64,000 nucleotides of DNA from Meconema thalassinum (GCA_946902985.2 OX336393.1:357598779-357662778); one strand, 5' to 3'; counted from the stretch's first letter, positions 10,425 through 21,920 are shown. Made by a program: numbers and translations. Notes: generated by a model not told the origin, from the letters alone.

Positions 10425-11310
10425 GTTAATTCTGGGCCCTAGGATCTTTCGCATAATTTTCCTTTCCTTAATCTCTAATTGTTCCTTTAATATTTTAAGT
10501 TGTACATTGAGCGTTTATGAAACATAAAGAGCTTTCGGTTTAATCACTGTTAAGTAATGGCAAATTTTACTATTCCATGACAAGCATTGCTTGTTATAAA
10601 CCTTTTTTGTGTATTGAAAAGCAGCCTCCATTTTATATTTTATATATTTATTAATTAATTAAGTCATTTATTTATTTACTTATTTAATAATTTATTTATT
10701 TATCTAGTTCGATAGTAGGCTGTATTGAGATTACGTGATTTCTCTATATATTTGTTATGGAAGCCAATGTCCTGTCAAATATTGAACATGGCATTGCTGG
10801 TAATTAAAATCCATGGGGTTCTATTTCCTTTCAAGCTACAAGAAAGATGTCAAGAATGAAACATTACTGACTATTCGCCATAAATCAAGGGAGAAGTCAT
10901 AAAAGAATGATAGCTGGCACATTCAATTGTTCTGGAGTACAATTGCAGCCACTCCAATGAACTATCCATGCGAACTTGCATGACTAGAGATAGAATGAAA
11001 TCTCAACAATCTGATAACATCGTGTTGCGTGCGATGGGATTCAGATTTAATGAGCCTTGCTCCTCATTGTGTGGACAATGCAAACAACTAGCTCTGGAAG
11101 ATAACATTGCCGTGAATTTCATTAAAAATAAGCCTTTACTTAATATTTAATTGGGAGACTGAGAGACGGAAGTTTCACGCGAGGATGCGTATCTGATCGT
11201 ACAAGCTCACGGCCGAGATAATATTTCCTGAAAGAGGGAGTGTATAATGTTAATCTCTCGGCTGTTCCCTCTGCCCCTTAGGGGCTTTCTGACATCGTGC
11301 CTATGTAGCT
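10425..11310. other. Intergenic DNA with a TTTA-rich tract
   Basis: AT-rich; (TTTA)n-like low-complexity sequence at about 10640-10710. No gene supported. The short ORF at 10968-11150 has no recognisable domain. Confidence 0.6.
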
Positions 11311-11560
11311 CCGTGTACTTGAGTGGGTGTAGAATTTGTCATAACCTGTGCAATTGTGATGGGTGTTCTAGTGTGCTTATTTGTAATTGGAGTTAAGATT
11401 TGGGAAGGAGATGGCCGTGGCATTTAATTGGGAACCAACCGGGGATTTGCATGGAATAGAAATGGAAAATCACTGAGAAAACCACTCCAAAAATCGAATC
11501 GAACCCGATCTACGTCGTGATTGTCATAATGCTAGTCACTGTACCACAACGTGGACGGTC
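11311..11560 (-). mobile_element. tRNA-derived SINE, family S1, degenerate
   Basis: On the minus strand a CGGGTTCGATTCGATT-like B box region (about 11490-11510) is followed by the family body: TTTTCTCAGTGATTTTCC, then a CAAATCCCCGG block, then the ACACAGGTTATGACA-like end. The same body occurs at 13360-13650 and repeatedly in the Helitron array. Strongly diverged, so old. Confidence 0.55.
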
Positions 11561-13355
11561 AGATCGGTGAGGCCTCCACTAGATCTTACTCGTATTTCGA
11601 AATTGTTTACATATACTCGGGGAGATACTGGTAATGAATGCAAACCGTTTATTTCTACAAATATTTCTTTGAAGCAAACGTTAGAGGTGCAAGGCCCAGG
11701 GGAGATCACCAACTTGTTGTGTTGCTGATATGTCGCAGTTAGTCGGACACTCTTTATGTAAGGCACTACACCATCCGCAGTAAAATTGAAGAGAAAACCA
11801 ACATGTGAAATATGAAGTACAACTGCGCCCCCAGAGGGGTCAGGAGGACCCGTAAAACCGTGTATATTCTCATCTCTGATATATCTTTCATCTGGTCTAT
11901 TATCTTCTTATCGTCTTCCCACCCCAGCGCAATCCAGTTCCCTAAAACTGGGGTTAATTTCACATTTACAGTTTGCATGACATGTACAACACAGTTTTTA
12001 AAGAAATATATTATTAGCCTACATTCTTTATTCAATTACCTCGATATTGATTTAACTTGTAAAACGTGACCATGAATGAAAAATGTAAAGGAGAGGATAT
12101 AAATGTCTTTGCACATTGTCATTTTAAAATGTTATCTAGGATACACTTTACACGTATTGACAAGTGAGAGGAATGATCAATAATACTAACAATTTATCTT
12201 CTCCATTTTGTAATGAGGAAGTCAGGAAGCGGAGGGAATGTTCAGAAATATAACACTTTCATGTGTATTTTATCCTAATTTTTCATTAAAAAATGAGAAG
12301 GAAGGGTAGTCTTACAACTCTCAAGGAGCAAAATGTGTGTCCGTCTGTCCAGCCATCTGTGTAGTTATGCACTCCTACAGTGCAGTAAATTTACGGTTAA
12401 TTTTTTCTTCATTCTCTTCCATAAGAAAATGAACCTAACGTGAACTGTCCGGTTAGACGGCACATCCACATACGGCTGGGAGCCGTGACCAATCAATCAT
12501 AAGGTAAATATTGGATAAGAAGAGCAGTGTGGGATACGAGGTATCTGTTTTTATGTTCTGCTAGTCATTCCTCCTGCAGCTGATGCGGTTAGAGAAGATC
12601 CAGATCACGGTAATGCTAATAGGATGTGTTGCAGTAAATGTGAAGGCTATTGAGAGCATCTCCCACGGAGTTCCTAGAGAGTAAATCACAGTATAGTCAA
12701 TGCAAAGCAATGAAGTCTCTCGGAGGAGTTACCTTATCGCTAATGAGCTCAGGCCTCATTATTCCTTCAGCAGTGTGATGAATAGTACACATATCCTGCC
12801 CCCCACACACTTGTCTTCTCTTCCTGACTCGGTGGATCGGTGCTAGAATATGCGCGATTACGACACTCTGCGAAGTTTACGATTCCAACTTCTTAATGAA
12901 TTCTCGGAGGCGGAAAATCTACTTTAATTTGAATCCAAGCAATAGATCGCCGAATGACGTTTGGCTTTTTCTGATAGATGGCAGTACAAATGGAACGACA
13001 GCAGTGAATGATACAGTAGAAAACCTTAATCAGGGATGTACAGGTATGATGCAAATGACCGAATTTCGAGTAGGGAATAAAGGCCAGTTTCTTACACAGT
13101 TTAACTTCATGTTATTTTTTTTACCAGTTCTCATGTACAGAGATTGGCCAAATAAAATTAGCGTATAGCAGTGAATTTTACAAACACCTGGCCCCTGTAA
13201 TATTTTCACACATAAAGCATTAATAATTCGATTTAAACCTTGCTTTAAAATGAAGTGTTATATGTTACTCATGTAGGAAACTTAAGTACTGTACCGTACA
13301 GTAGTAGGGCCTAGTTATAGTTGTTGTTTTGATTAAGATTCTTGGACATCGTGGA
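11561..13355. other. Intergenic DNA, nothing recognised
   Basis: Several 80-90 codon ORFs on both strands (for example 11766-12035 and 12896-13168) overlap each other and carry no domain I recognise. No repeat structure, RNA gene or SINE box was found. I see nothing in it that can be supported. Confidence 0.55.
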
Positions 13356-13359
13356 CATT

Positions 13360-13650
13360 TCAGCCCCGCTCATTTGGGTGTATTGGGAGTACGTGTTCAT
13401 ACAGAAGATCTTTGATAACCTGTGTTACTGTGGTGTCTGTTCTGTTTGTTCTGTGTTTATTTCGTAATTAAGGTGAGGATTGGGATTGAATTATCCATGA
13501 CTTTAAGTTAGGTACCATCCCGGCATTTGCCTGGATTTGAAGCGGGACACCATGGAAAAGCCACTTCTACAATAGCTGAAGTGGAATTAGAAACCGAACT
13601 CCGGGGTGACAGGCAAGAATGCTACCCGCTGCACCAGGAGGTGGTCGGGA
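13360..13650 (-). mobile_element. tRNA-derived SINE, family S1
   Basis: Minus-strand copy of the S1 body: the CTTTTCCATGGTGTCCC and CAAATGCCGGGATGGTACC blocks, then the AACACAGGTTATC end. A GAGTTCGGTTTC B-box-like sequence lies at about 13589-13600. It lies just outside the Helitron array. Confidence 0.6.
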
Positions 13651-13771
13651 ACCTTAAAGTTGCACTCCCTTCAGTGCTTCGTCACTCCATTATATTGAGC
13701 GTAACACATATTATTTGCACTATATGTTTCAAGTGTATTTACTACAGTGGTATATACACTTTAAACATGTA

Positions 13772-13799
13772 CTAGTTGAAACCCGTCAAAACATGACGG
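13772..13799 (-). other. Helitron 3' terminus (unit 1)
   Basis: CTAG at 13772-13775, then hairpin stem CCGTCA 13783-13788 with TGACGG 13794-13799 (plus-strand reading). The host base beyond is A on the plus strand, T on the Helitron strand. Confidence 0.85.
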
Positions 13800-13840
13800 T
13801 CGATAGAAAAATATTTACTGAAGAATTTTCTTATATAGGC

Positions 13841-14161
13841 CTACTGTACATTCTTTGTACGATTATTTTTTGACTCTATTGGAACTATAAGGGCGTCAAA
13901 AGATTGCACTTTCAACATTGCAAAATACTGCTGGCCATGACTGAAAAATTGTTGGGGCAATTTGAGGCCTATACGTTCCAGAGTTTCCCCTTGAGCTTTA
14001 TTGATTGTGATAAAGTATGTCAAATGAATTGGAAAATATTGCCTCTTAAAAGAATATGATAGTGTTTTATCGGATGGAGTTAAATCAAGTCGAAGGATTA
14101 GACCTCTCTGCCTAATTTTAACTGCACCTATTATTTCCAAATCCAAGCAATATGGTTGCAT
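13841..14161 (-). pseudogene. Helitron helicase, C-terminal end (relic)
   Basis: 106 codons matching the end of the Pif1-like helicase of Helitrons: FPIHLTYFITINKAQGETLE, then IGLKLPQQFFSHGQQYFAM, then a region ending in TKNV. In intact proteins this is helicase motifs V and VI (TINKAQGQT, then YVALSR). Here YVALSR has decayed to YFAMLK, so the fragment is dead. The main body of Rep and helicase is absent; the next upstream relic is the Rep N-terminal region. Confidence 0.8.
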
Positions 14162-14293
14162 TTAGGAGTCCTTGGGAAACGTTCAGATTTCTAAGCAGCA
14201 TAACGGGTCAAGCGTTTGGAGTATGTGGCGGTCAGTCATTTAGTTCCAAGGAATTCAAGACTCTAAGGAGTCTAATACAACTGGCCGCAAACC

Positions 14294-14313
14294 GTCACTT
14301 ATAATTTTGGAAT
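14294..14313. repeat. Target-site duplication, left copy (SINE at 14314)
   Basis: A 20-bp sequence containing CTTATAATTTTGGAAT, repeated at 14680-14699 with one mismatch. Confidence 0.85.
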
Positions 14314-14679
14314 GTGTGTGTCTACCCCTTATTATTCCCGTTTTCCAACGGGGTCGAGGATGAGATGCGATGGAAGTCCTCGAGGAGATGGTTTTTACGG
14401 CCGGATGCCCTTCCTGCCGCCAACCTCAGGAGAGGAGTTAATGATAGATGAAATGAATGATGGTGAATGAAACTGGGCAAGGATGTGGAAGAAAGCGGCC
14501 GTGGCCTGTCAGAAGGTACCGTCCCAGCATTTGCCTGGTGTTGAAAATGGGAAACCACGGAAAGCCATTTCAAGGACGGCCGACGGTGGGGCTCGAACCC
14601 ACGCGTCTACCGAGTCAGCAGAGAGCTTGGCCCCATGGCCTAATGCTGCGCTTTAGCCAGCGTAGCCACTACTGTCGGT
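14314..14679 (-). mobile_element. tRNA-derived SINE inserted in a Helitron Rep relic
   Basis: Minus-strand SINE of about 366 bp. The B box is the complement of GGCTCGAACC at 14590-14599 and an A-box-like TGGCTACGCTGG lies further upstream (about 14653-14664). The body shares the CATTTGCCTGG / TTTCCGTGGTTTCCC motif with family S1 and ends near CCCCGTTGGAAAAC. Flanking 20-bp duplications (14294-14313 and 14680-14699) prove insertion into the Helitron. The ORFs that cross it are not genes. Confidence 0.85.
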
Positions 14680-14689
14680 GTCGCTTATA

Positions 14690-15051
14690 ATTTTGGAATA
14701 TAACGAAGAAATGCTATGATGTGCAATTCCATACATTTTAAAACAATGTGGACCGTGTGCGTGTGGCACAGTAACATTGGCACCAAATGAAACGAAGGAC
14801 ATAGCATTGTACTGCCGATTAGTCTCTCTGAAATTCCTTGAGATATCATCTCCAGTGAAAAATAATTGTTGCAGCCTGTCAAATATGTTATATTTATTCA
14901 GATTAATTTTACTATTACAACAGCAAAGGTCAAAGTAACTAAGTGCAGATTTCTCGCAAGAGAAATACAGTGCAGAACAATGTTTACATTTGTTCGTCGA
15001 GGACCCTAAACTGTAACGGCATAGTATCTGGAATTGTTTCTGAAATGCCAT
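14690..15051 (-). pseudogene. Helitron Rep N-terminal region (relic)
   Basis: The frame reads CKHCSALYFSCEKS, then CCCNSKINL, TGDDISRNFRE, RQYNAMSFVSFGAN and GPHCFKMYG. This follows the Helitron Rep N-terminal domain (zinc-finger-like CKHC...CC.GK..L, then F...IR.YN..FAF.S.GA and GP..F...G). Downstream the rest of Rep and most of the helicase are deleted; only the helicase end at 13841-14161 remains about 160 bp further on when the SINE is ignored. Confidence 0.8.
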
Positions 15052-15659
15052 ATTTATATTGGATTTTAAAAGTGGCTTCGTATTTTTCTCCGATTTCCCT
15101 CTTATTTGCGGCTAATGTTCTATTTCGTCAAATTGGTTTATTTATAGCAGCATTTCTCCCCAAATTAACGTCATTTTAAATAACACTACAGTGGCCTGCA
15201 TCAACGCAGCCGCCAAATATTAAATGGCAAATAATAACTTACTTCCATTGCCAAAATCAACTGCATGGTTAGACCTATTGTTATGTACTCTAAACAAATA
15301 ATAAATAAACAATAATATTCACATATACAATGAAGTTCAGAGACTTTCATTCTCAAGTTGGTTGCTGATGAGAATGCGATGAGACCGATCGCCAATAATA
15401 AAATCCTTGCAATTTATGCAATTTGCTTGCAAACGCAACTCAGGATGACGATCTTCATTTTGAAATAAACAGAATGAAATTGCTGTAAATAATTAATTTC
15501 CATCACCTGTTGAAGGCACAATACTTTGCATTTCCATGACAGTAAATTATGTAGGGGAGCCTAGAATCACTTCGCCACTACTGGAATGAGCATAGACTCA
15601 CTTCGCCAGCCACCGTAATGGAGGGAGTTTTAGAATTATATGTCCAGTGCTTGTCAAAG

Positions 15660-16060
15660 ATCGTATTAACACAGGGAAGCCCACTCTTAAGGATACATTC
15701 TGAGCTATTGCCCCAGATTCCAGGTTCGATCCCCGCTCTGCTAAGAAATTTAATTCTGGTCTGAGGACTGGAACGGGGCGCACTCGTGAGGCAAAACTAA
15801 GAAGAGCAAAGTTTGATTCCCATCTCAACAATCTTGGATTTGGTTTTCCGTGGTTTTCCACTTCCACTCCAGGCAAATACCGGGATAGTTCCTAACTTAA
15901 AGCCTCGGTCGTTAACTCCCCATTCCCCACATTAATTACAAATGCACACATCAACACAGCCATCACATTAACACAGGTTATCAGAGAAAAGTTTACACTC
16001 CCACACCAAAATAGACGGGGCTGAGTGACCACGATGCCTGAGTCCATCAAATGAATTATG
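15660..16060 (+). mobile_element. tRNA-derived SINE, family S1
   Basis: Two B-box-like sequences (AGGTTCGATCCCC at about 15722 and TTTGATTCCCATC at about 15810) precede the S1 body: TTTTCCGTGGTTTTCC, CAAATACCGGGATAGTTCC, TTAATTACAAATGCACAC and AACACAGGTTATCAGAG. The two tRNA-like heads suggest a dimeric SINE or an SINE inserted in another. Confidence 0.6.
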
Positions 16061-16296
16061 TTTGCCAACTTGTAAACGCTGATGTATGTGTTCGAACTAC
16101 TGGATATAAGTTCAATGACTTTTAAATTAATATCATTACATTGTTGCAGCTTGGTAGATATTTTATATTCCAGCAGATCAATTTTACCATCACAACAGTA
16201 AAGGCCAAAGTAACCGCGCGTAGATTTTACGCAAGAGAAATACAATGTAGAACAATGTTTACAATTGATCGTCAAAGACCTTACACTGTACTGCAT
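15950..16296 (-). pseudogene. Second Helitron Rep N-terminal relic in unit 1
   Basis: A further copy of the CKHCSTLYFSCVKS ... CCDGKIDL pattern, more diverged from the family than the copy at 14690-15051 and closest to the relic in unit 3 (29555-29863). After about residue 70 the frame leaves the Rep pattern and reads into the antisense of the S1 SINE. It shows that unit 1 contains two partly duplicated Helitron interiors. Confidence 0.65.
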
Positions 16297-16490
16297 AACA
16301 TCTGGAATTGTTTCTGAAATGGCCTATTTATATTGGATTTTAAATGTGGCTTCGTATTATTCGATAACACTATAGAGTCCTGCAATATCGGAGCCGCTAA
16401 ATATTAAATGGCAAAAAATACTTCCATTGCCGAAATCAACTGCGTGGTTAAGACTCAGTACTCTAAGCAAATAATCATTATTCAACTGTC

Positions 16491-16676
16491 TTATACAATG
16501 AAGTTCAACATGACCGTCCAGAGACTTTCATACTCAAGTTGGTTGGTGAGGAGAATGCGATGAGACTGATCGCTTAAAATAAATTCCTTATAATTGTTCC
16601 TACCAGCGAAATTGTTTGCAATAGCTTGGAAACGCAGCTCAGAATGACGTTCTTCATTTTGATATAAACAGTACAA
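16491..16676 (-). pseudogene. Helitron-associated conserved fragment, function unknown
   Basis: A short frame with FAGRNNYKEFILSDQSHRIL recurs in the array as FAGKNNYKDFIIGDQYHRIL at 23071-23325 and 25039-25293, and again near 30120-30250. It lies upstream (on the coding strand) of each Rep N-terminal relic. I do not recognise the domain. It may be part of the ancestral Helitron protein or a captured exon. Confidence 0.4.
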
Positions 16677-16864
16677 AACCGCTCTAAATAAGCTATTTCC
16701 ATCACCTGTTATAGTTTATGGCAGTACATTTTGCAGGGGAACATAGAATAACTTCGCCAAATACTGGAATGAGCATAGGCCTATACTCAATACTCACATC
16801 GGCAGTCACCCTAATGGAGGCAGTTTTAGAATTCTATGTCCCGTGCTTGTCAAAAATCGTATTA

Positions 16865-17270
16865 ACACATGGAAGCCCACCCATTCTTGGCTATCGCCTC
16901 GGAGACCCGGGTTACATTTCCTACTCTGCCAAGAAATTTAATTTTGGTCGGAGGGCAAAACCGGGCCACATTCAGTCTCTTGAGGTATAACTAATAAGAG
17001 GAAGGTTTGATTCCCACCTCGATAATCTTGGATGTGGTTTTCCGTGGTTTCCCACTTCCACTCAAGGCAAATACCGGAATGGTTCCTAACTTAAGGCCTC
17101 GGCCGTCACCTTGCCACTTCCCATCTTAATTACAAATACACACAGTAATGCAGCCATCACAATAACTCGGGTTATCAGAGGAAATTTTACACTTACACAC
17201 AAAAGTACACGGGGCTGAGTGACCACGATGTCAGAGCCCTTCAAACGAATTATGTTTGCCAAGTGTCTCT
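16865..17270 (+). mobile_element. tRNA-derived SINE, family S1
   Basis: S1 body with TTTTCCGTGGTTTCCC at about 17038 and the AATACCGGAATGGTTCC and GGTTATCAGAGG blocks. The B-box region is GGTTTGATTCCCACC at about 17004. Confidence 0.6.
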
Positions 17271-17949
17271 CATGGCGAAAGCAATAGTGGACACGTGCCA
17301 GTGCCTGGAAAACTACCTTTTTCTTTAATAATTTTAAGAGTATATCGACGATGCATAGTTATAACTTTTAGTCTAGGATGCTACCAACTTGACCACCGAA
17401 GCATTGGGAAGAAATTGCAATATTAAGGTACATAAACAACATAGCCTACACACTCAACTGTCAGTTAATGTTCTTCAACGTTTCCCTTCTTAAAAATTCC
17501 CCTCCTTTATAATTCTCCATCACGTGAAAACGCGCCGTGCCTTGTGTTTTAAATATATCGATGCAATGGTGCTGCCATCTGTTGTCAGTTACTGGAACTA
17601 TATGGGCGAGGTACTGCCATCTGTTGTCAGTAACTGGAACTGATTGCAGATATTCAAACGGCTTATTGAGGACATGCTGTAATGCAATGGTAAAACGGAA
17701 ATAAAACGTATTGAGAGGGAATGTAGAAATATGTATCTTTAACTGACATAAAACCTTACTAATACTCCTTGATAAAACAATATTTCAGTGATAAAAAATG
17801 TACATGCGAGAGCTGGGATCGAACCTGAGATCCTTGTATCCATAGTCAACCGCCTTAACCAAATAGCTACACGTGCCCTCTTGATTAGACGCAGACGCAA
17901 CCATTCAGTATCTTCAAAAGCCGCTATCTAAAGAAAATAATACAATTCA
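17271..17949. other. Helitron unit 1 interior near the 5' end
   Basis: No coding sequence. Contains two direct copies of a CTGCCATCTGTTGTCAGT block (about 17570-17640) and a minus-strand tRNA-like head with B box GGGATCGAACC (complement, about 17814-17825). Homologous sequence occurs in unit 3 at about 30860-31480. Confidence 0.55.
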
Positions 17950-20730
17950 TCTATCTATATATATAAAAATCAATGTAACGTGATAGTTTGTCTGTGGGTG
18001 TGTATGTCTCCTATGCGTTCATATACCATTCGTCCGATTGCGATGAAACTTGGGTGAGATGTTGAGTACACTCCAAGGATGGTTTCTGACTTAGTAAATC
18101 CATTTTACAATAGGTAGCGCACGCGTACATTCATCAAATGAGCGACGATGCGCGAAGCATTTCGACAAAGTCCCGTATGTGTTCATATGCCATTCGTCCG
18201 ATATCGATGAAACTAGGGTGAGATGTTGAGTACACTCCAAGGAAGGTTTCTGACTTAGTAAATCCATTTTACAATAGGTAGCGCACGCGTAGATTCAACA
18301 AATGAGCGACGATGCGCGAAGCATTTCAACAAAGTCCCGTATGTGTTCATATACCATTCGTCCGATTGCGATGAAACTTGGGTGAGATGTTGAGTACACT
18401 CCAAGGATGGTTTCTGACTTAGTAAATCCATTTTACAATAGGTAGCGCACGCGTAGATTCAACAAATGAGCGACGATGCGCGAAGCATTTCAACAAAGTC
18501 CCGTATGTGTTCATATACCATTCGTCCGATAGCGATGAAACTTGGGTGAGATGTTGAGTACACTCCAAGGAAGGTTTCTGACTTAGTAAATCCATTTTAC
18601 AATAGGTAGTGCACGCGTAGATTCAACAAATGACCGACGATGCGCGAAGCATTTCAACAAAGTCCCGTATGTGTTCATATACCATTCGTCCGATTGCGAT
18701 GAAACTTGGGTGAGATGTTGAGTACACTCCAAGGAAGGTTTCTGACTTAGTAAATCCATTTTACAATAGGTAGCGCACGCGTAGATTCAACAAATGAGCG
18801 ACGATGCGCGAAGCATTTCAACAAAGTCCCGAATGCATTCATATACCATTCGTCCGATAGCTATGAAACTTGCGTAAAATGTTGTGTACACTGCAGGGAA
18901 ATTTTCTGGCTTAGTACATCCACTTTACAATAGGCAGCGCACGATTAGATTCAACAAATGAGCTACGACGCGCGAAGCATTTCAACAAAGTCCCGTATGT
19001 GTTCATATACCATTCGTCCGATAGCGATGAAACTAGGCTGAGATTTTGTGTGCACTCCAGGGAAGGTTTCTAGCTTAGTAAATCCCTTTAAAAATAGGTA
19101 GAGCACGAGTAGAATCAACAAATGAGCAACGGCGCGCGAAGCGTTTCAACAAAGTCCCATTTAATTTCATATACCATTCATCCGATAGCGATGAAACTTG
19201 GGTGAGATGCTGTGTACACTCCAGGGAAGGTTTCTGGCTTAGTACATACATTTTACAATAAGTAGCGCACCAGTAGATTCAACAAATGAGCGATGACACG
19301 CGAAGCGTTTCAACAAAGTCCCGTATAAAGTCATATACCATTCGTCTGATAGTGATAAATGTTTGGTGAATTGTTGTGTACACTCCAGGAAAGGTTTCTG
19401 GCTAAGTAAATCCATTTTACAATACGAAGCGCACGTTTATGTTCAACAAATGAGTGACTACGCGCGAAGCGTTTCGACAACGTCCCGTATACGTTCACAT
19501 ACCATTCATCCGATTGCGATGAAACTTGGGTGAGATGTTGTGTACACTCCAGGGAAGGTTTCTGGCTGAGTACATCCATATTACAATATGTAGCGCAAGA
19601 GTAGAATCAACAAATGAGCGACGACACGCGAAGCGTTTCAACCAAGTCCCGTATGCATACATGTACCATTCGTCCGTACCTATGAAACTTGGGTGAGATG
19701 TTGTGTACACGTCATGGAAAATTTCTGGCTTAGTAAATCCCCTATACAATATGCAGCGCACAAGTTGATTCAACAAATGAGGGACGACGCGCGAAGCGTT
19801 TCAACAAAGTCCCGTATAAGGTCATATACCATTCTGCCGTTAGCGGTAAAACTTGGGTGAAATATGGTTGACACTCCAAGGAAGGTTTCTGGCTTAGTAA
19901 ATACATTTCACAGTAGGTAGCACACGAGTAGATTCGACAAATGAACGACGATAGCGATGAAACTTGGGTGAGATGTTGTGGACACTTACGTGACGGTTTC
20001 TAACTTAGTAAATACATTTTACAGTAGGTAGCGCACGAGTAGATTCAACAAATGAGTGACGGAGTGCGAATCGTTTAAACAAAATCAGGTATGCGTTCAT
20101 ATACTACTCATCCGATTGCGATGAAACATTGATCAGTTATTTTGTACCCGCCAGGGAAGGGGACTTAGTAAATCCATTTCACAATAAGTAGCGCAAGAGT
20201 AGATGGAACAAATGGGTGACGACGCGCGAAGCGTTTCAACAAAATTCCCTATTGCGTTCATATAACATTCTTCGATTGCGATTAAACCTTGATGAGTTAT
20301 TGTGTACACGCCAGGGAAGGGCTTCGACTTAGTAATACATTTCTCAATAGGTAGCGCACGAGTAGATTCAACAAATGAGTGACAGCGCACGAATCGTTTA
20401 AACAAAAACCCCTATACGTGCATATACCATTCATCCGATTGCGATGAATCATTGATGAGTCATTGTGTACACGCCAGGGAAGGGTTTCGACTTAGTAAAT
20501 CCATTTCACAATAGGTAGCGTACGATTAGATTCAACAAATGAGTGACAGCGATGAAACTTTTTGAAAGTTGTTGTGCACGCTCCCACGAATGGTTCTAAA
20601 TTAGATAATCCATTTTATGATAGCTTAGAGGCAGTTAACATGTTGTGTATCCAAAAGCACTTCAAGAAACAGAATTTCAACGCCAACACTTTCTTTGATT
20701 GGCATTGCAACGCATGCCGGGTACAGCTTG
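17950..20730 (+). mobile_element. Non-autonomous Helitron carrying a 164-bp satellite array
   Basis: The 5' end is TCTATCTATATATATAAAA preceded by host A (17949). The 3' end has a hairpin (GGCAT 20701-20705, ATGCC 20714-20718), then GGGTACAG and CTTG (20727-20730, variant of CTAG), followed by host T (20731). The empty target survives twice in unit 3, at A31546/T31547 and A32013/T32014, with matching flanks on both sides (AATTTCA / TTATC...AATAAATCAAT). So the insertion is exact, between A and T, without duplication, as for Helitrons. It carries no protein gene; nearly all of it is tandem repeat. Confidence 0.88.
18003..20545 (+). repeat. 164-bp tandem repeat, about 16 copies, inside the Helitron
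   Basis: The landmark CCATTCGTCCGAT recurs at 18031, 18195, 18359, 18523, 18687, 18851, 19015, 19179, 19343, 19507 and 19671, exactly 164 bp apart each time. Then spacing becomes irregular (19834, a truncated unit near 19945, 20109, 20271, 20431). The first five units are almost identical and the distal units are progressively diverged. This suggests recent homogenisation at the 5' side. Confidence 0.95.
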
Positions 20731-21097
20731 TTATCAATAAAATCAATATTGCACATTCGTATATGTTCATACTGTTATTATATTTTATTGTCAGTACTTG
20801 GTTAATGTATGTTTTCAATTCCATGGAAGCTTATTAAATAACTTTAATAATTTTAATGGACTTCTCACCGCCATTTTGTCATGAACCCAGGCGCATTGTG
20901 CGCATGCGTGAGGGGAAGAATTCTGCTATTTTCTATATTTATTTAAAATATACCGTAATATATTTGTTTATTTTAGAGACACTCTGCAAATCTACAGGCC
21001 AAGAGCTTTCGTTAGAGTGCTCTACGAAGTAAATCGGTTCTGTCGTTCTCTCAATCTCGTGGTAACAAAAATCGCCTTAGTGTTTTAAATATATAGA
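20731..21097 (-). other. Helitron unit 1, 5' terminal region
   Basis: Plus-strand reading ends ACTCTGCAAATCTACAGG ... TTTTAAATATATAGA; the GA at 21096-21097 is the complement of the Helitron 5' TC. The ORFs at 20562-20837 and 20615-20824 have no domain. An ACCGCCATTTTGTCATGA block lies at about 20868. Confidence 0.7.
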
Positions 21098-21140
21098 CTA
21101 GTTGAAACCCGTCAATACATGACGGCCAATAAGAAAATAT

Positions 21141-21362
21141 TTACTGAAGAATTTTATTATATACGTTCTTTGTACAATTATTTTTTGGCACTATTGAAAC
21201 TTTAAGGGCGTCAAAAGATTGCCCTCTAGACATTGCAACATACTGCTGGCCATGATTGAAAACTTGATGAGGCAAATTGAGAACTATACGTTCCATAATT
21301 CCCCCTTGAGCTTTATTGATTGTGATCAAGTATGCCAAGCGAATCGGAAAATGTTTCCTCAT
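21141..21362 (-). pseudogene. Helitron helicase, C-terminal end (relic)
   Basis: 73 codons with FPIRLAYLITINKAQGGIME, then IVLNLPHQVFNHGQQYVAMS, then RGQSFDALKVSIV and TKNVYNKILQ. These are motifs V/VI of the Helitron Pif1-type helicase (TINKAQG..ER..L.LP...F.HGQ.YVA.SR). YVAMSRG is better kept than in unit 1. The upstream helicase and most of Rep are missing. The near-identical copy at 23927-24148 comes from the tandem duplication. Confidence 0.85.
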
Positions 21363-21614
21363 GAAAGAAAATGATTGTTTTATCCGGTGGTGTTAAATCA
21401 AGTCGAAGGATTAGACCTATCTGCCTAATTTTAACTGCACTTATTTCCAAATCCAAGTATTTTCATGCATATTTCATATAATTAATATGGAATTTTAACT
21501 GCACTTATTATTTCCAAATTCAGGCAATTTTCGTACATATTTCTTATAATTAATATAATTAATATGGTAGCATTTAGATGCCCTTAGGAAACTTCAGATT
21601 TCTCAGGAGCATAT

Positions 21615-21920
21615 CTATGGGTCAATCGTTTGGAGTATGTGGAGCAAATCACTTAATTCCAAGGAATTCAAGAATTCTGAGGAGTCAGATATATACAACT
21701 GGCCGCAGGAACCGTCGCTTATAATTTTGGAATGTACATTAACGAAGTTCTCTCTTAAATTCCTTGAGATATCATTTCCAGTGAAAAATTGTTCCAGTCT
21801 GTCAAATATGTTATATTTAGGAAGATTAATTTTGCCATTACAACACCAACGGTCAAAGTAACCAGGCGTAGATTTCTCGCTACAGAAATACAGTGCAGAA
21901 CAATGTTTACATTTTGTCAT
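21615..21920 (-). pseudogene. Helitron Rep N-terminal region (relic, cut by Penelope insertion)
   Basis: The pattern KCKHCSALYFCSEKS, CCNGKINL, FTGNDISRNLREN matches the Helitron Rep N-terminal zinc-finger-like domain. On the coding strand the insertion at 21915-22719 interrupts it just before the CKHC motif; the upstream part resumes at 22733. The undisturbed duplicate is 24401-24730. Confidence 0.8.
21902..21914. repeat. Target-site duplication, left copy (Penelope-like insertion)
   Basis: AATGTTTACATTT, repeated exactly at 22720-22732. The single, uninterrupted copy is at 24688-24700 in the duplicate segment. Confidence 0.9.

Larger units (their letters stand above)
13772..21097 (-). mobile_element. 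Helitron array unit 1
   Basis: Contains from left to right: 3' hairpin and CTAG; a helicase C-terminal relic; a SINE (14314-14679); two Rep N-terminal relics (14690-15051 and 15950-16296); two S1 SINEs; a nested plus-strand Helitron (17950-20730); and the 5' terminal region with GACACTCTGCAAATCTACAGG before the GA end. Length is 7.3 kb, of which 2.8 kb is the nested Helitron. Confidence 0.75.

Noticed and set aside
11766..12069. Opposed ORFs at 11766-12035 and 11812-12069
   Set aside because: Mutually antisense, no domain, no conserved copy in the window.
11561..13355. Host exon in the unannotated stretch
   Set aside because: No frame with recognisable protein similarity; without transcript data an exon cannot be supported.
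19331..20405. ORFs in the 164-bp array (19331-19579, 19495-19776, 20133-20405)
   Set aside because: Repeat-derived open frames recurring with the repeat period; 164 is not a multiple of 3, so no frame is maintained.
18003..20545. CRISPR-like array
   Set aside because: Repeats are contiguous 164-bp satellite units without spacers, in eukaryotic DNA inside a Helitron.
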